In this document: in pieces, positions 1 through 8,931 of the stretch
How the letters are laid out: every line of letters starts with the position of its first letter
Position numbering within the stretch: position 1 is the stretch's first letter
Source of the DNA: Desulfosporosinus sp. OT
Lineage (GTDB): Bacteria > Bacillota > Desulfitobacteriia > Desulfitobacteriales > Desulfitobacteriaceae
Length of the DNA stretch: 64,000 bases
Reading direction: 5' to 3'
Assembly: GCF_000224515.1 (NCBI RefSeq)
Contig: NZ_AGAF01000104.1
Coordinates: forward strand, 21,427-85,426
Program-made: the position numbers and the translations under genes
Notes under the pieces: generated by a model
Database searches by the model: none
What the model was told of the DNA's origin: nothing
Seen by the model: the letters and a program-made list of their open reading frames with translations, nothing else

Positions 1-25
1 TTATATACCTCCGCAGATCAATCGC

Positions 26-197
26 CTAAAGCAATTCGATTAACTCGTTTATCGTTAGTTCTGCCTGCTCTAAAATACTCTTAAGAGTCTTCATATCGAC
101 TATAACTCCAGCGTGAACTGGCACACAAACCAGGCTTCCACTAGATTTTCGCAAGTAATGGTGACTTCCTCGTATATGTGAAAGCGACTCTTGGCAT
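26..197 (-). pseudogene. HicA-type toxin remnant
   Basis: Directly downstream of the HicB-like gene, one minus-strand frame encodes the second half of a HicA mRNA-interferase. It has the RGSHHY core with the catalytic histidine, a VPVHAG stretch, and an end in INELIELL. That frame has no ATG, GTG or TTG start after the HicB stop codon. A HicA-like start, MPRV, is visible at 197 in another frame. This suggests an internal deletion that removed about 15-20 N-terminal residues and broke the frame. I infer that the toxin is inactive. Confidence 0.6.
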
Positions 198-208
198 TCT
201 GACCATAC

Positions 209-430
209 TTAGTAACTCACCTGCACTTCATCCATTTCCACATCCGCCGAGGGAATAGGCAATCCCTCAATCACTAAGGCTTCAAGAAAGCCTTCTATTG
301 CCTCCTGTATATGCTCAAGTGCTTCTTTTCGATCATGGCCCTGTGTAATGCAGCCAGGAAGAGCGGGAACGGTGACCGTGAAACCTCCACTTTCATTTTT
401 CTCAAGAATGACCTTAAATCTTCTTTGCAT
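209..430 (-). CDS. HicB-family antitoxin-like protein
   Basis: This 73-residue protein has the compact HicB/UPF0150 fold signature: an N-terminal beta strand, then GGFTVTVPALPGCITQG, then a helix rich in Glu and Ala. It lacks the extra DNA-binding domain that longer HicB proteins carry. In the family, HicB binds and neutralises the HicA toxin. Here the partner just downstream is a broken HicA remnant, so this is probably an orphan antitoxin. An AGGAGG-like ribosome site precedes the ATG. Confidence 0.75.
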   Translation of the reverse strand: MQRRFKVILEKNESGGFTVTVPALPGCITQGHDRKEALEHIQEAIEGFLEALVIEGLPIPSADVEMDEVQVSY

Positions 431-500
431 TTAGAAACCTCCTTCAGTGGATTTACTCTAAACTTATCTGACCTCTGGCCTCCGTCATCTGACCTCTGAT

Positions 501-1712
501 TTATATCCCCAATTCTTTAAGCCAACGCTGGATAATTTGCGACCAGGTGTAGTTATCCTTAACAAACTGCCGCCCCTGGCGCCCCATCTCTTGGCGGTTA
601 GGATTCTCCTTCAATTCGATAATGGCCTGGGCTAGCGCTTCGCTGTTCTCCGGCTCTACAACCACCCCACCACCTGACGAAAGAACTAATTCAGCTGCCT
701 CCCCTTCCCCTGAATAGATCACCGGAACCGCTGAGCCGAGTGCGGGAAACATTTTTGAGGGCCTTGCTCCCTCGAAAAGCTTATTTTTCTTCAAAGGAAC
801 AATACTCGCGGAGGACAAGGAGAAATATCTCGGCATTTCCTGTACGGGTTGAAAGTCAACAAAGCTTACATTGGACAATTTCTTTTCCTTCGTGAGCGCT
901 TCGAGCATTGGCTTCTCTGTCCCATCACCCACAAATAGGAATCGAAAACCTTGCTTATCTTTGAGTAATTCCGCCGTCCGGATAATCGATTCGAGGCCTT
1001 GGGCATAGCCCATAGTTCCGGCGTAAATCAGGACGAAGTCCTCTTCCTTAAGAGCCAACTTCCGAGCCATTTCTTCATCGCGCTTCCGCGGTGCAAAAAG
1101 ATCCAGGTTCACGCCGTTTGGTAAGAAGGTCACTTTATCCTCGGGCACGCCGCGTTGGACCAGCGACGTACGAATTCCTTCTGTTTGAGAGGATATCTTC
1201 CACGCTTTGCGATATAGTAGTTTCTCCAGTCCCTCTGCTGCTCTGATCATCCAGCGGCTGTTTACAAGTCCTAACGCCACGGCTGATTCTGGCCATAGGT
1301 CTGAAATGTTCATAATAATACGGGTCCGAGTCAACCAACCATAGACCAAGGCTGTGATTCCGAGAAAGAGCGGTGGCGATTCAAAGAATAGGACATCTTG
1401 TTTTCCTGCTTTGCTTAAGCCCCAGAAGGAGGAAAAAACAAAGGAAAAATAATTAAGCAAGCGCTTCCAAAAGCGTCCACGCTGCACCGGATAAATCCAG
1501 GTCCGCCAAACGGGGATCCCGTCTATCTCATCCTTCATCCGCCAACGTCCACGGTAGTTCGGTGGGATTACGCCGCTCGGATGATTGGGAAACGCAGTAA
1601 CAACAGTAACTTTATGTCCGTTACCTTGCAGTCCCTTCGCGAGTTCTTTGAGACGAACCTGTGCAGCCCCAGACTCAGGTGGGAAATATTGTGTTAGCAT
1701 TAATATGCGCAA
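501..1712 (-). CDS. GT4 glycosyltransferase, WbuB/WcaI-like
   Basis: This 403-residue protein starts with the GT-B signature MRILMLTQYFPPESGAA and has an NHPSG segment typical of WbuB-like enzymes. A second Rossmann half has the donor-binding stretch around residues 300-345 (GARPSKMFPALGSAVPVIYSGEGEAAELV region). Enzymes of this type move amino-sugar residues such as FucNAc or ManNAc derivatives from UDP-sugars onto lipid-linked oligosaccharides at the cytoplasmic membrane. It is the last gene of the minus-strand polysaccharide locus and is separated from it by about 300 bp carrying a repeat element. The exact donor sugar cannot be read from sequence. Confidence 0.85.
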   Translation of the reverse strand: MRILMLTQYFPPESGAAQVRLKELAKGLQGNGHKVTVVTAFPNHPSGVIPPNYRGRWRMKDEIDGIPVWRTWIYPVQRGRFWKRLLNYFSFVFSSFWGLSKAGKQDVLFFESPPLFLGITALVYGWLTRTRIIMNISDLWPESAVALGLVNSRWMIRAAEGLEKLLYRKAWKISSQTEGIRTSLVQRGVPEDKVTFLPNGVNLDLFAPRKRDEEMARKLALKEEDFVLIYAGTMGYAQGLESIIRTAELLKDKQGFRFLFVGDGTEKPMLEALTKEKKLSNVSFVDFQPVQEMPRYFSLSSASIVPLKKNKLFEGARPSKMFPALGSAVPVIYSGEGEAAELVLSSGGGVVVEPENSEALAQAIIELKENPNRQEMGRQGRQFVKDNYTWSQIIQRWLKELGI

Positions 1713-1789
1713 TTAGACCGTCGCTCCTTTAAAACATTCAAAACAATCTCTAGATAGTTATAACATTAAATTCCTGATTTACAAAGGGG

Positions 1790-1965
1790 GAGGGATTTTC
1801 TTAGCCCATTCGCACCGCTTCATTTGCTATTCTCTTGATGATGTTTGCTAAAACGCAAAACCTCTGGGCTTTCTGCATGTGAACCGTTGCGTTTCTTAAC
1901 GCAAAATCATCTGCGCTCACTAACGCAATTCCGCTAAAGTGCTCTCTAAGCTAAGAAAATCCCTC
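1790..1965. repeat. MITE-like element with 16-bp terminal inverted repeats (repeat type A)
   Basis: The 1713-2010 gap holds no gene. It contains GAGGGATTTTCTTAGC at 1790-1805 and its exact reverse complement at 1950-1965. The interior has several AACGCAA/TTGCGTT inverted pairs, including a hairpin at about 1890-1907. The interior reappears in inverted orientation at about 36.47-36.72 kb, where it is split by another repeat. No transposase or clear target duplication is visible. It could be a non-autonomous transposon or a structured intergenic repeat. Confidence 0.65.
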
Positions 1966-2010
1966 TGGGCTTGGGTCGACGGGGATTGGAACCCCGGGGG
2001 GAGGGATTCG

Positions 2011-3015
2011 CTAAGAACGTTTGAGAAATTTTTTGATGGTTTGGCCACGTTTGGCATAGACCGTTCGCCCAATGCGGGCAGCTAGGCTCCGGTTGCGGTA
2101 TCCATAAAGATAACTCCGCTCGGTGCTGCCAAAACTCTTTTTAAATTTAGCAATGCTTGGGATATTCGCTCCTACCATGTCATAGAGCTGGATCCCTAGG
2201 TCACCGGCTCGTTTTAAGTATTCCCACTGCAGAAGATTATTGGGCGCGACTTTATTGTACTCTCGATCGGAAACCCCGTCCAGGTAATATCCGACATTGC
2301 GGTCCCGGGGGAAGATTTGACCGGCAATAATTTTCCCTTCATAACGAGCGAGCAAAACGAGTAGATCTCCGTTTGAGTACAGGTTCTGCCAGAGGGCTGT
2401 GAAGTACTTCTTAGTAAATGGGGGTTCCTTCTCTTGGCGTCGATAAACTCCGCATGAGAGTTCATAGTAGGGCTCCAGCCATTCTTCAAGGGTCGTAGGT
2501 TCAAGTACTTCTACCCCAGATTTTTCCGCTTTACGTACAGCATTTCGACAACGCACCTCGAGCCCATTCCAGAGCGCCTCCTGATCCTTGGGAATATGCA
2601 AATCAAGAGTGAGGAGTTCCTCCACAGTATACCCATTTTGTTCGAGAACGTCTCTTTCCTGCAAATCCTGAAGTCTAATTTCCAAATAATCCAGGTGTTT
2701 TTCTTTGGCGTACACTTCCAATGCAGGCAGAACTTCTGCCAAGGTAATTGAACCTAATGGACCGCTGTGAGGGGTTGCCGTACCAGATAGTGAACTACCT
2801 GCTAATTTCAAAAGGCTCATCTTCCGCTCCATCAAAGGCAACAAGCCCCTTAGAACCCCGTCTTGATCAAATAGCCCCAAGCGGTTAACCTGTACCCCAA
2901 ATCCCGCTTCGATCACATCCTGCCATTCCCAGCGGTGAAAAAGAGATCCCTGAGTCGTCCCCTTTAAAAAATCTTGCCAAATTTCACGCTCAACGGGCTG
3001 CAATTTTAGATTCAT
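2011..3015 (-). CDS. FemAB-like aminoacyl/acyl transferase (GNAT fold)
   Basis: About 334 residues, with the paired GNAT-like architecture of FemAB/FemX and PEP-CTERM-associated FemAB proteins. It has an N-terminal HRWEWQDVIE segment, a central region with EIRLQDL, and the C-terminal YYLDGVSDREYNKVAPNNLLQWE region. Family members transfer amino acids or acyl groups to peptidoglycan or surface glycans in the cytoplasm. The ATG at 3015 is preferred because it follows a GGGAGGGAG ribosome site; a start at 3039 is also open. The gene overlaps the upstream polymerase-like gene by about 26 bp. Its place in the polysaccharide operon suggests glycan decoration; the substrate is unknown. Confidence 0.75.
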   Translation of the reverse strand: MNLKLQPVEREIWQDFLKGTTQGSLFHRWEWQDVIEAGFGVQVNRLGLFDQDGVLRGLLPLMERKMSLLKLAGSSLSGTATPHSGPLGSITLAEVLPALEVYAKEKHLDYLEIRLQDLQERDVLEQNGYTVEELLTLDLHIPKDQEALWNGLEVRCRNAVRKAEKSGVEVLEPTTLEEWLEPYYELSCGVYRRQEKEPPFTKKYFTALWQNLYSNGDLLVLLARYEGKIIAGQIFPRDRNVGYYLDGVSDREYNKVAPNNLLQWEYLKRAGDLGIQLYDMVGANIPSIAKFKKSFGSTERSYLYGYRNRSLAARIGRTVYAKRGQTIKKFLKRS

Positions 3016-4399
3016 GTCTTTGCTTACTCCCTCCCCCATCTGATAAACAGAACATCATTCCCATGCTAAGCCAAATAATAGGATCTTCAAAAAACCGGGC
3101 CTCAGCTTGAGAGCTGATAAACACTGCAACAATCCACAAAAAGTAACCCACTACGGGAAGATACTGTTCGAGCCTGCCTCGGTTCAGATCATCCTTGCCG
3201 GTACGAACTTGATGGGTCGTGCCCTCGCAGTTTGCCGGTAAGGACACAATGCGCCGTGCCGCTAACAATACTCGTACTAAAGCAAACCAAACCCAAGCCA
3301 GTGCCGCCAGACCCATTAAGCCAAGTTCTGCTGCGATCGTTAGAATGGTCGTATGCGAAAGGGTCACCCCTTGAACATAGGGGATCACTGTCTTATAGAT
3401 TATGTAACGGGGGGTTAAGAACATCTTCTCGAATCCGCCCAGTCCAACCCCGAAGATTGGATGATCAATAAACATTGCCCTGGAGACTTTCCATAAATAT
3501 GCCCGTTGTTCTCCTAGCGCACCAAACCCGATCTTGATGGTTAGCAGACGCTCTCTAACGGCAGGCTGCAAAGCAACAATAACAGCCCCAATAAGTCCCA
3601 ACAATCCAATTGGCAGCACCATTCGCTTGCGCGGAATAAAAAGGATCAACAGAGTTAAGACGATGACCAAAGTTAAAATGCCACTGCGTGAAAGGGTTAT
3701 GGCCAGGGCCCCCAATAATCCCAACAGCGCCCCAAAATATACACCGCGTTTCCAGGTTACATCGTTAAGGTACTGCAGGATTAAGTTCGCCACAATGGCC
3801 AACACGAGGTAGCGTGCAAGAATATTCGGATCAACGAAGGTCGCATTAACACGGGCGATCTCTCCCTCGGCCAAATATCCTCGCCAGATAAAATGCTTGG
3901 TTATTCCTTCATAAAGAGTGAGTGGAACCAACGCAACCCCTACCCAATGGACGACTTGTAACGGGAGCAGGGCATGTTTGCGCTCCCCAAGCAAGCAGAT
4001 ACCCAGATAGAGTAAAAATAACGTGAACAGGCGGATGAGTTCACCCACTGTTTTTCCTCGGTCGATTGAATAAAGAAGGCTAAACGCCCCAACCGCAAAG
4101 TAAATTAGTAAGGCACGAGTCATGAAATGAGTTAAAATCGCCTTCAGTTCCTGCCGTTTCTCAGGTTCTCTCCCGAGACGCCAAAGTGCGGCCCCGATGA
4201 TCCCAACTGTGAGAAGTCGCGCAAGACTATTCAACTGTGAACCAAGCGGTCCGAGCGGAGGAAACCAGGTGATGGAAATGTCGAATGCGACCGCCCCAGC
4301 CAGCAACGAAGGTAGGATAGCTGGTTTTTTCCAACCAAAATAGCTCACCATCCCAACACTAAGCAGAAAGAATACCCATTTTAACAGGAGAAGCGCCAC
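2990..4399 (-). CDS. O-antigen ligase/polymerase-like membrane protein (Wzy_C family)
   Basis: This 469-residue protein is very hydrophobic, with about ten to twelve predicted membrane segments. Its signature is a large outer loop followed by DHPIFGVGLGGFEKMF, the HPxxGxGxGxF motif of the O-antigen ligase/Wzy family. Such proteins polymerise lipid-linked repeat units or attach finished glycan to an acceptor on the outer face of the membrane. It lies 1 bp from the deacetylase-like gene and overlaps the FemAB-like gene. A second, different family member sits at 11269-12603, so one may be the polymerase and the other a ligase. Which is which cannot be decided here. Confidence 0.8.
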   Translation of the reverse strand: MALLLLKWVFFLLSVGMVSYFGWKKPAILPSLLAGAVAFDISITWFPPLGPLGSQLNSLARLLTVGIIGAALWRLGREPEKRQELKAILTHFMTRALLIYFAVGAFSLLYSIDRGKTVGELIRLFTLFLLYLGICLLGERKHALLPLQVVHWVGVALVPLTLYEGITKHFIWRGYLAEGEIARVNATFVDPNILARYLVLAIVANLILQYLNDVTWKRGVYFGALLGLLGALAITLSRSGILTLVIVLTLLILFIPRKRMVLPIGLLGLIGAVIVALQPAVRERLLTIKIGFGALGEQRAYLWKVSRAMFIDHPIFGVGLGGFEKMFLTPRYIIYKTVIPYVQGVTLSHTTILTIAAELGLMGLAALAWVWFALVRVLLAARRIVSLPANCEGTTHQVRTGKDDLNRGRLEQYLPVVGYFLWIVAVFISSQAEARFFEDPIIWLSMGMMFCLSDGGGSKQRHESKIAAR

Positions 4400-4400
4400 G

Positions 4401-6233
4401 TCAATCCTCTCCTTCCACGTCTAGTGTTACCAGGGTCTGGCCCGGAAAATCGATATATCCTTTTCCCACTTCATAGGACACCGAAGCTGAGCGAACCCTA
4501 CTAGGATCGATATGCAGTCGTATCCGCAAAGGTGGGATCTTTGAGGCTACCGCGTCTGACAGATTGGATTGATCGGACAAATTCATCGAATTCATTTGAT
4601 TAGTCGAACCAGTCAAAATTGAGGGACAAGAAATTTGCCAACGCGTCCCTTCAATAGAAAGCACTGCCTCGCACTTGCGCCTTTGGTTAAACCAGCGCAA
4701 GACGTCCCGCGGAATCGCAATCCAGGCGCCGTCCGTTTTCCCTTGGGCAATCAGGCGTTCATAGACCTCCCCCCAAAAACGGGGAGCAGTAAAACTCTGA
4801 TTGTGCCAGAGCAGACTAACCGCTCCGCCCAAGCGCTTCGCCAAGTCCAAGATAGGTTTTGCCTTATGAAAGGCGTCTTCTCGGTTCAAGTTGAAGTACT
4901 CCTCCCCCATCAAAGCACCATCTTGGATATGAAGGGGCATCTCCCAAAGAGTTTGACAATTCAAAGGATGATAGGGCTGAAGGGTCCCGGCCCGGAAGCC
5001 AACGACTTCATTAAACCCAAAGGTTGAATCATACTGAAATCCGCCCTCTTCTAACACTCTGAAGGAATCTGGCGATTTAAAGTAAAGCCAATGCATGCGT
5101 ATCCCAATCTCATCTTGTCCGGTTAGCCCAGCGACCCGATTATACTCAGCTTGAGCGGCTTGGGCGTCATGCCAGGCATCGATTCCGTGCACCCCTGCTT
5201 CCCAACCGCCTTCTTCCAGGCTGTTCAGTAAGTCTTTATATTCAGCTACGTCGTAAAACGATGCTCGATTTGTGGGTGCGCTTTCCTTTACCTGAGTGCG
5301 GTCAGAAGCAATCGTTTTTTCTGTGTACTTCTCTTCATGTTTATCTTTATCTTTATCTTTTCTTAAGTGCTCTGGAAGAATACCTGGTTTCTCTGGAAAG
5401 GCCATAAAATAAAGGCTCGATCGAACCCCTAGGCGTTTCTCCAGAGCAAGAAGCTTTGGCAAAGCCCGTTGCCAAACGTCTTGCCCTAGACCAACTTTTG
5501 CAGCCCAGGTTCTGACCATTTCCCAAATCGCTAGGAAGTGTTCAGACGTCTCCACCTTTCCTGTTCGCCAACGTTTCCAGTTCAAAACAGAACTGCGATA
5601 GAAATACCCCAAAAAGGTGCGCGCGATAGGCATTTCCTTCAAGCTTAAGATATCGATGTCGTGGGTTAAGGTCATGGCATAGGAATAGCCCCACGGAACA
5701 GGTGGGAGCTCTAAGTAATTTTTGACTTCCTGGCGTAAGACCTGGCGAATCTCTTCCAGCATCCAATCGAGAATAGGTTCGCTGACGTCTTTTTCCGAAT
5801 ACTCTCGACCGTCCATCAGCAGACGAGCCCCCTCTTGACCCAGATTAAAAGCAAACTTCTTCAGGCGAAGACCTGGGTCTTCCCCGCTTACCGGGCCACA
5901 GACCAAAATCAGAGGATTCTCCTTATCTCGACCTGAAGGATTCGCTATAAGGCTCCCTAAACGCGCGAGGGAAATCCCGTCTACTAAAATAGCATCATAA
6001 TTTAGAATCGCCTCACGGTTCGATATTTCTTCACAGGCCGAAGTTATCCCCTTGTTGGAAACTAAGTCCTCTCGTCGTTGAGCTTCTTTATCGGTAGCGA
6101 GGCCAAAGCTCAAATCCGCATCAAAAGGAACACCTAAAAGACCTGCGAATTCCCTATAAACTCTTATTAATGGCTCTGCAACACAAAAGCCAATTTGCCT
6201 AGATCTGTGGACTTTAGCTTGTGCTTCGCTCAC
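4401..6233 (-). CDS. Polysaccharide deacetylase-like protein with long N-terminal domain
   Basis: This 610-residue cytoplasmic protein has an uncharacterised N-terminal region (about 1-180) followed by a carbohydrate esterase 4-like half. The NodB-type metal motif THDID is at residues 190-194. A His-containing VHGIDAWHD segment is near 350 and a C-terminal LLWHNQ histidine near 475, matching the deacetylase motif order. Members remove N-acetyl groups from glycans. A lysine/aspartate-rich insert (KDKDKDK, about 294-300) is encoded by a 6-bp DNA repeat and probably forms a linker. No signal peptide is seen, which is unusual for a surface deacetylase. It overlaps wbpI by 4 bp, so the two are translationally coupled. 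Confidence 0.75.
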   Translation of the reverse strand: MSEAQAKVHRSRQIGFCVAEPLIRVYREFAGLLGVPFDADLSFGLATDKEAQRREDLVSNKGITSACEEISNREAILNYDAILVDGISLARLGSLIANPSGRDKENPLILVCGPVSGEDPGLRLKKFAFNLGQEGARLLMDGREYSEKDVSEPILDWMLEEIRQVLRQEVKNYLELPPVPWGYSYAMTLTHDIDILSLKEMPIARTFLGYFYRSSVLNWKRWRTGKVETSEHFLAIWEMVRTWAAKVGLGQDVWQRALPKLLALEKRLGVRSSLYFMAFPEKPGILPEHLRKDKDKDKHEEKYTEKTIASDRTQVKESAPTNRASFYDVAEYKDLLNSLEEGGWEAGVHGIDAWHDAQAAQAEYNRVAGLTGQDEIGIRMHWLYFKSPDSFRVLEEGGFQYDSTFGFNEVVGFRAGTLQPYHPLNCQTLWEMPLHIQDGALMGEEYFNLNREDAFHKAKPILDLAKRLGGAVSLLWHNQSFTAPRFWGEVYERLIAQGKTDGAWIAIPRDVLRWFNQRRKCEAVLSIEGTRWQISCPSILTGSTNQMNSMNLSDQSNLSDAVASKIPPLRIRLHIDPSRVRSASVSYEVGKGYIDFPGQTLVTLDVEGED

Positions 6234-7303
6234 GAAGCTCCCCCTCTTTCCTCCATCGCCTCTACGATCTCTTCACTGGCTCGGCCGTCTCCATAAAGGT
6301 TTTTCAAATACGGTGGTAAGGAGTTCTTGCGGTAACGCGCAACGGCCGCAACAATTTCTGCTGTGTTCGCCCCTGCAAGCGTATTCCATCCCGTGTGTAC
6401 GGTCTCTACCCACTCTGTTTCATCGCGCAAAGTCACACATGGGACCTGCCAAAGATAAGCTTCTTTCTGCACACCACCGGAGTCTGTTAGGATAAGTTCT
6501 GCCTCTTTTTCTAGGAGAATCATTTCTAAATACCCCACAGGCTCAATGACTTCGACATTCTCTGGAATCGCCATTTGGCAACTCATGAGGAGTTTCTTGG
6601 TCCGAGGATGCAAGGGGAGTACGATTTGTCCATCAATCTGGGCAAAGGCGTTCATAATTCCTGCCAGTCGGCTTGGGTTATCCGTATTTTCGGCCCGGTG
6701 TACGGTGGCCAAAAGGTAAGATTTTCTCTTGTACCGGAGGTTTTCTGCGATATTTCGGTCCTCCGCCCGTCGAGCATGGTAATAAAGAGCATCAGCCATG
6801 ACGTCCCCGGTCCGTACCACTCCTGCGGTCAAACCCTCCTGCCTGAGGTTTTTGACGGCTTGATCAGTTGGGCAAAACAGTAACGTGGAGAGGTGATCCG
6901 TCAACACGCGATTCACCTCTTCCGGCATCTGTCGATTATAACTCCTCAGCCCAGCTTCAACATGAGCGATTGGAATATGGAGCTTTGCTGCGGCTAGAGC
7001 CCCAGCTAAAGTTGAGTTCGTATCCCCGTAAACGAGAACCCAGTCAGGTTTTTCCTTAAGGAGCACCTCTTCTACACCGATTAACATCTCGCCGGTTTGG
7101 GCACCGTGTTGCTTTGAACCAACCCCTAAAAAGTAGTCAGGTTTAGGAATCCCCAACTCTTCGAAGAACACATCAGACATCTGGTAATCATAATGCTGAC
7201 CGGTATGCACAATTTTTTCCTCGTGTTTTTTGCTGAGGGCCTCTGAAAGAGGTGCGGCTTTAATAAATTGAGGCCTGGCGCCCAGTACGGTCACTATTTT
7301 CAT
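6230..7303 (-). CDS. wbpI: UDP-N-acetylglucosamine 2-epimerase family (WbpI/WecB type)
   Basis: About 357 residues from MKIVTVLGARPQFIKAAPL. It carries the family landmarks YGDTNSTLAGALAA, HVEAGLRS and TDSGGVQKEA. WecB converts UDP-GlcNAc to UDP-ManNAc; WbpI does the same inversion on UDP-2,3-diacetamido-glucuronic acid. Because wbpA-, wbpB-, wbpD- and wbpE-type genes lie in the same locus, the WbpI role is preferred. That choice rests on context, as the two subfamilies cannot be told apart by eye. A longer reading frame runs up to 7360, but the ATG at 7303 matches family N-termini. No strong ribosome site is visible before either start. Confidence 0.8.
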   Translation of the reverse strand: MKIVTVLGARPQFIKAAPLSEALSKKHEEKIVHTGQHYDYQMSDVFFEELGIPKPDYFLGVGSKQHGAQTGEMLIGVEEVLLKEKPDWVLVYGDTNSTLAGALAAAKLHIPIAHVEAGLRSYNRQMPEEVNRVLTDHLSTLLFCPTDQAVKNLRQEGLTAGVVRTGDVMADALYYHARRAEDRNIAENLRYKRKSYLLATVHRAENTDNPSRLAGIMNAFAQIDGQIVLPLHPRTKKLLMSCQMAIPENVEVIEPVGYLEMILLEKEAELILTDSGGVQKEAYLWQVPCVTLRDETEWVETVHTGWNTLAGANTAEIVAAVARYRKNSLPPYLKNLYGDGRASEEIVEAMEERGGAS

Positions 7304-7486
7304 AATGGCTTGGCAGGAAACCACTATCCCTTTAGGGTAGTGGAGGAATGCCTTCTGCATACCCTAACCCGCCATCCTCCTCTCTGTTAATAGGCTTTTT
7401 CTTCTCTTAAATAATTGGAAAGATTTGCAACTAACACTATCTTTGTTGTTGACACTTCTGAACTCTCTGCTTCTAAGTCCTTAATT

Positions 7487-8917
7487 CTAACTCCTTGTGT
7501 TAAAACGACCCATCCCTTGGCGCAGAATATAACCGCCGATGCGTTGAAAATCTCGATCCAAACCAATCAGGATTATGAGGTAAAGGATTCCGGCAATGAA
7601 TGCTGAAAGAAGAGGATGAAGATGGCGCAAAAAATAGGCTGTGAGGCCCATGGCCAGGGAGGCCAAGACGATGACGGGAAGTTGCCGCCAAATCTGAATT
7701 TTATAAACACGCAATCGAACAATTCCGTAGTACATGACAAAAACGTAAAGTTCGGTGATGAGTGTTGCTACACTCGCCCCGTAAATCCCATAACGGGGAA
7801 TTGCATAAAGATTAACGACAATATTTAATAAAGCGGCGCCCCCTTGAATCTTAGCACGGGTCCACTGTCGGTTTGTCGTGGTCAGCACATCGCCCAGCGA
7901 AAAACTTAAGCATTCAAAGGCAAAAAACCAACTCAACAGCATCATGATGGGGACGGATTGCGGAAAACGATTATTGTAAAGCCAAGTCAGCAAGGGATTG
8001 GCCAAAACAAATAATAGCACACTGCCGGGAATCCCGACAGCACTCAGTACTTTAAAGATTTTCTCAATCGTTTCCCGGTGTTTCTCCTTACTATCCACCC
8101 CAAGCTGGAATAAAATCGGATAAATCACGCTTGTTAAAATTCCAGGAATCAGCAACAGAATTGCGACTAATTTGTAGGCCGCTGAATAAATTCCCACCTC
8201 AAACGTTGGACGCATTAGGGAGAGCATTAACGCGTCAATCTGGAAATAGATATAGAGAAATATAGTTGCTACTCCGAAGGGCAGCCCTCGTTTGGTCATC
8301 TCTATCAGACGGCGCAGATCAAACTTAAGGCGTAGATTACGCCGCAGGTGGGCATATAACATGAACGAAATCAGAGCCGCCGACACGAGTTGGGAAACGG
8401 TGATCATCACCACATTTCCTCTTTTAACTACAACTAAAATAGTCAAAGCACCGATGAGAAACGTATACAAAAATTGATAAATAGCGGCGTTATACATTTG
8501 TTGTTTGGCTTGAAAATAATTGTAAACGGAACTGTTTAAGGCGTTTAACCCGCTGGCCAAACCGAAGACAATGACCATACTTTGAATGGATTGGTTATAG
8601 CCCGCCGGATGCATCAAGACAAGCATCAGCGCGTAGATGACCAGCAGGGTAAACCCCTTAAATAAGAGAGTATTCCCCAAATAAAGTGGTAAGACACTCT
8701 CATCTCGAGAGCCTTCCTGGACCATGTAGTTACTCAAACCAAAATCTGCAAATAGAATGAACGTACTGACAAAGGCCAGCGCGGAGCTGTACTCTCCGAA
8801 GGTTTCAGGGCCCAGATAACGAGTAACTGAGATTCCCACAATAGCGGAAATCGCCTTGGATAGTACACTGGCTACGCTCAACGCTGCAGCATTCTTAAGA
8901 ACCAAACGAAGTTCCAC
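7487..8917 (-). CDS. Wzx-type oligosaccharide flippase
   Basis: This 476-residue membrane protein has about twelve to fourteen predicted transmembrane helices and the N-terminal polysaccharide-synthase pattern (residues 1-60, with SVASVLSKAISAIVGI and RYLGPETFGEYSSA). Proteins of this MOP-superfamily class flip undecaprenyl-linked repeat units across the cytoplasmic membrane. Its place between the epimerase and the glycosyltransferases supports a Wzx/Wzy-dependent pathway. The 7304-7486 gap shows no clear terminator, so co-transcription with wbpI is likely. Confidence 0.88.
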   Translation of the reverse strand: MELRLVLKNAAALSVASVLSKAISAIVGISVTRYLGPETFGEYSSALAFVSTFILFADFGLSNYMVQEGSRDESVLPLYLGNTLLFKGFTLLVIYALMLVLMHPAGYNQSIQSMVIVFGLASGLNALNSSVYNYFQAKQQMYNAAIYQFLYTFLIGALTILVVVKRGNVVMITVSQLVSAALISFMLYAHLRRNLRLKFDLRRLIEMTKRGLPFGVATIFLYIYFQIDALMLSLMRPTFEVGIYSAAYKLVAILLLIPGILTSVIYPILFQLGVDSKEKHRETIEKIFKVLSAVGIPGSVLLFVLANPLLTWLYNNRFPQSVPIMMLLSWFFAFECLSFSLGDVLTTTNRQWTRAKIQGGAALLNIVVNLYAIPRYGIYGASVATLITELYVFVMYYGIVRLRVYKIQIWRQLPVIVLASLAMGLTAYFLRHLHPLLSAFIAGILYLIILIGLDRDFQRIGGYILRQGMGRFNTRS

Positions 8918-8931
8918 TGGGGTCCTCCCTT

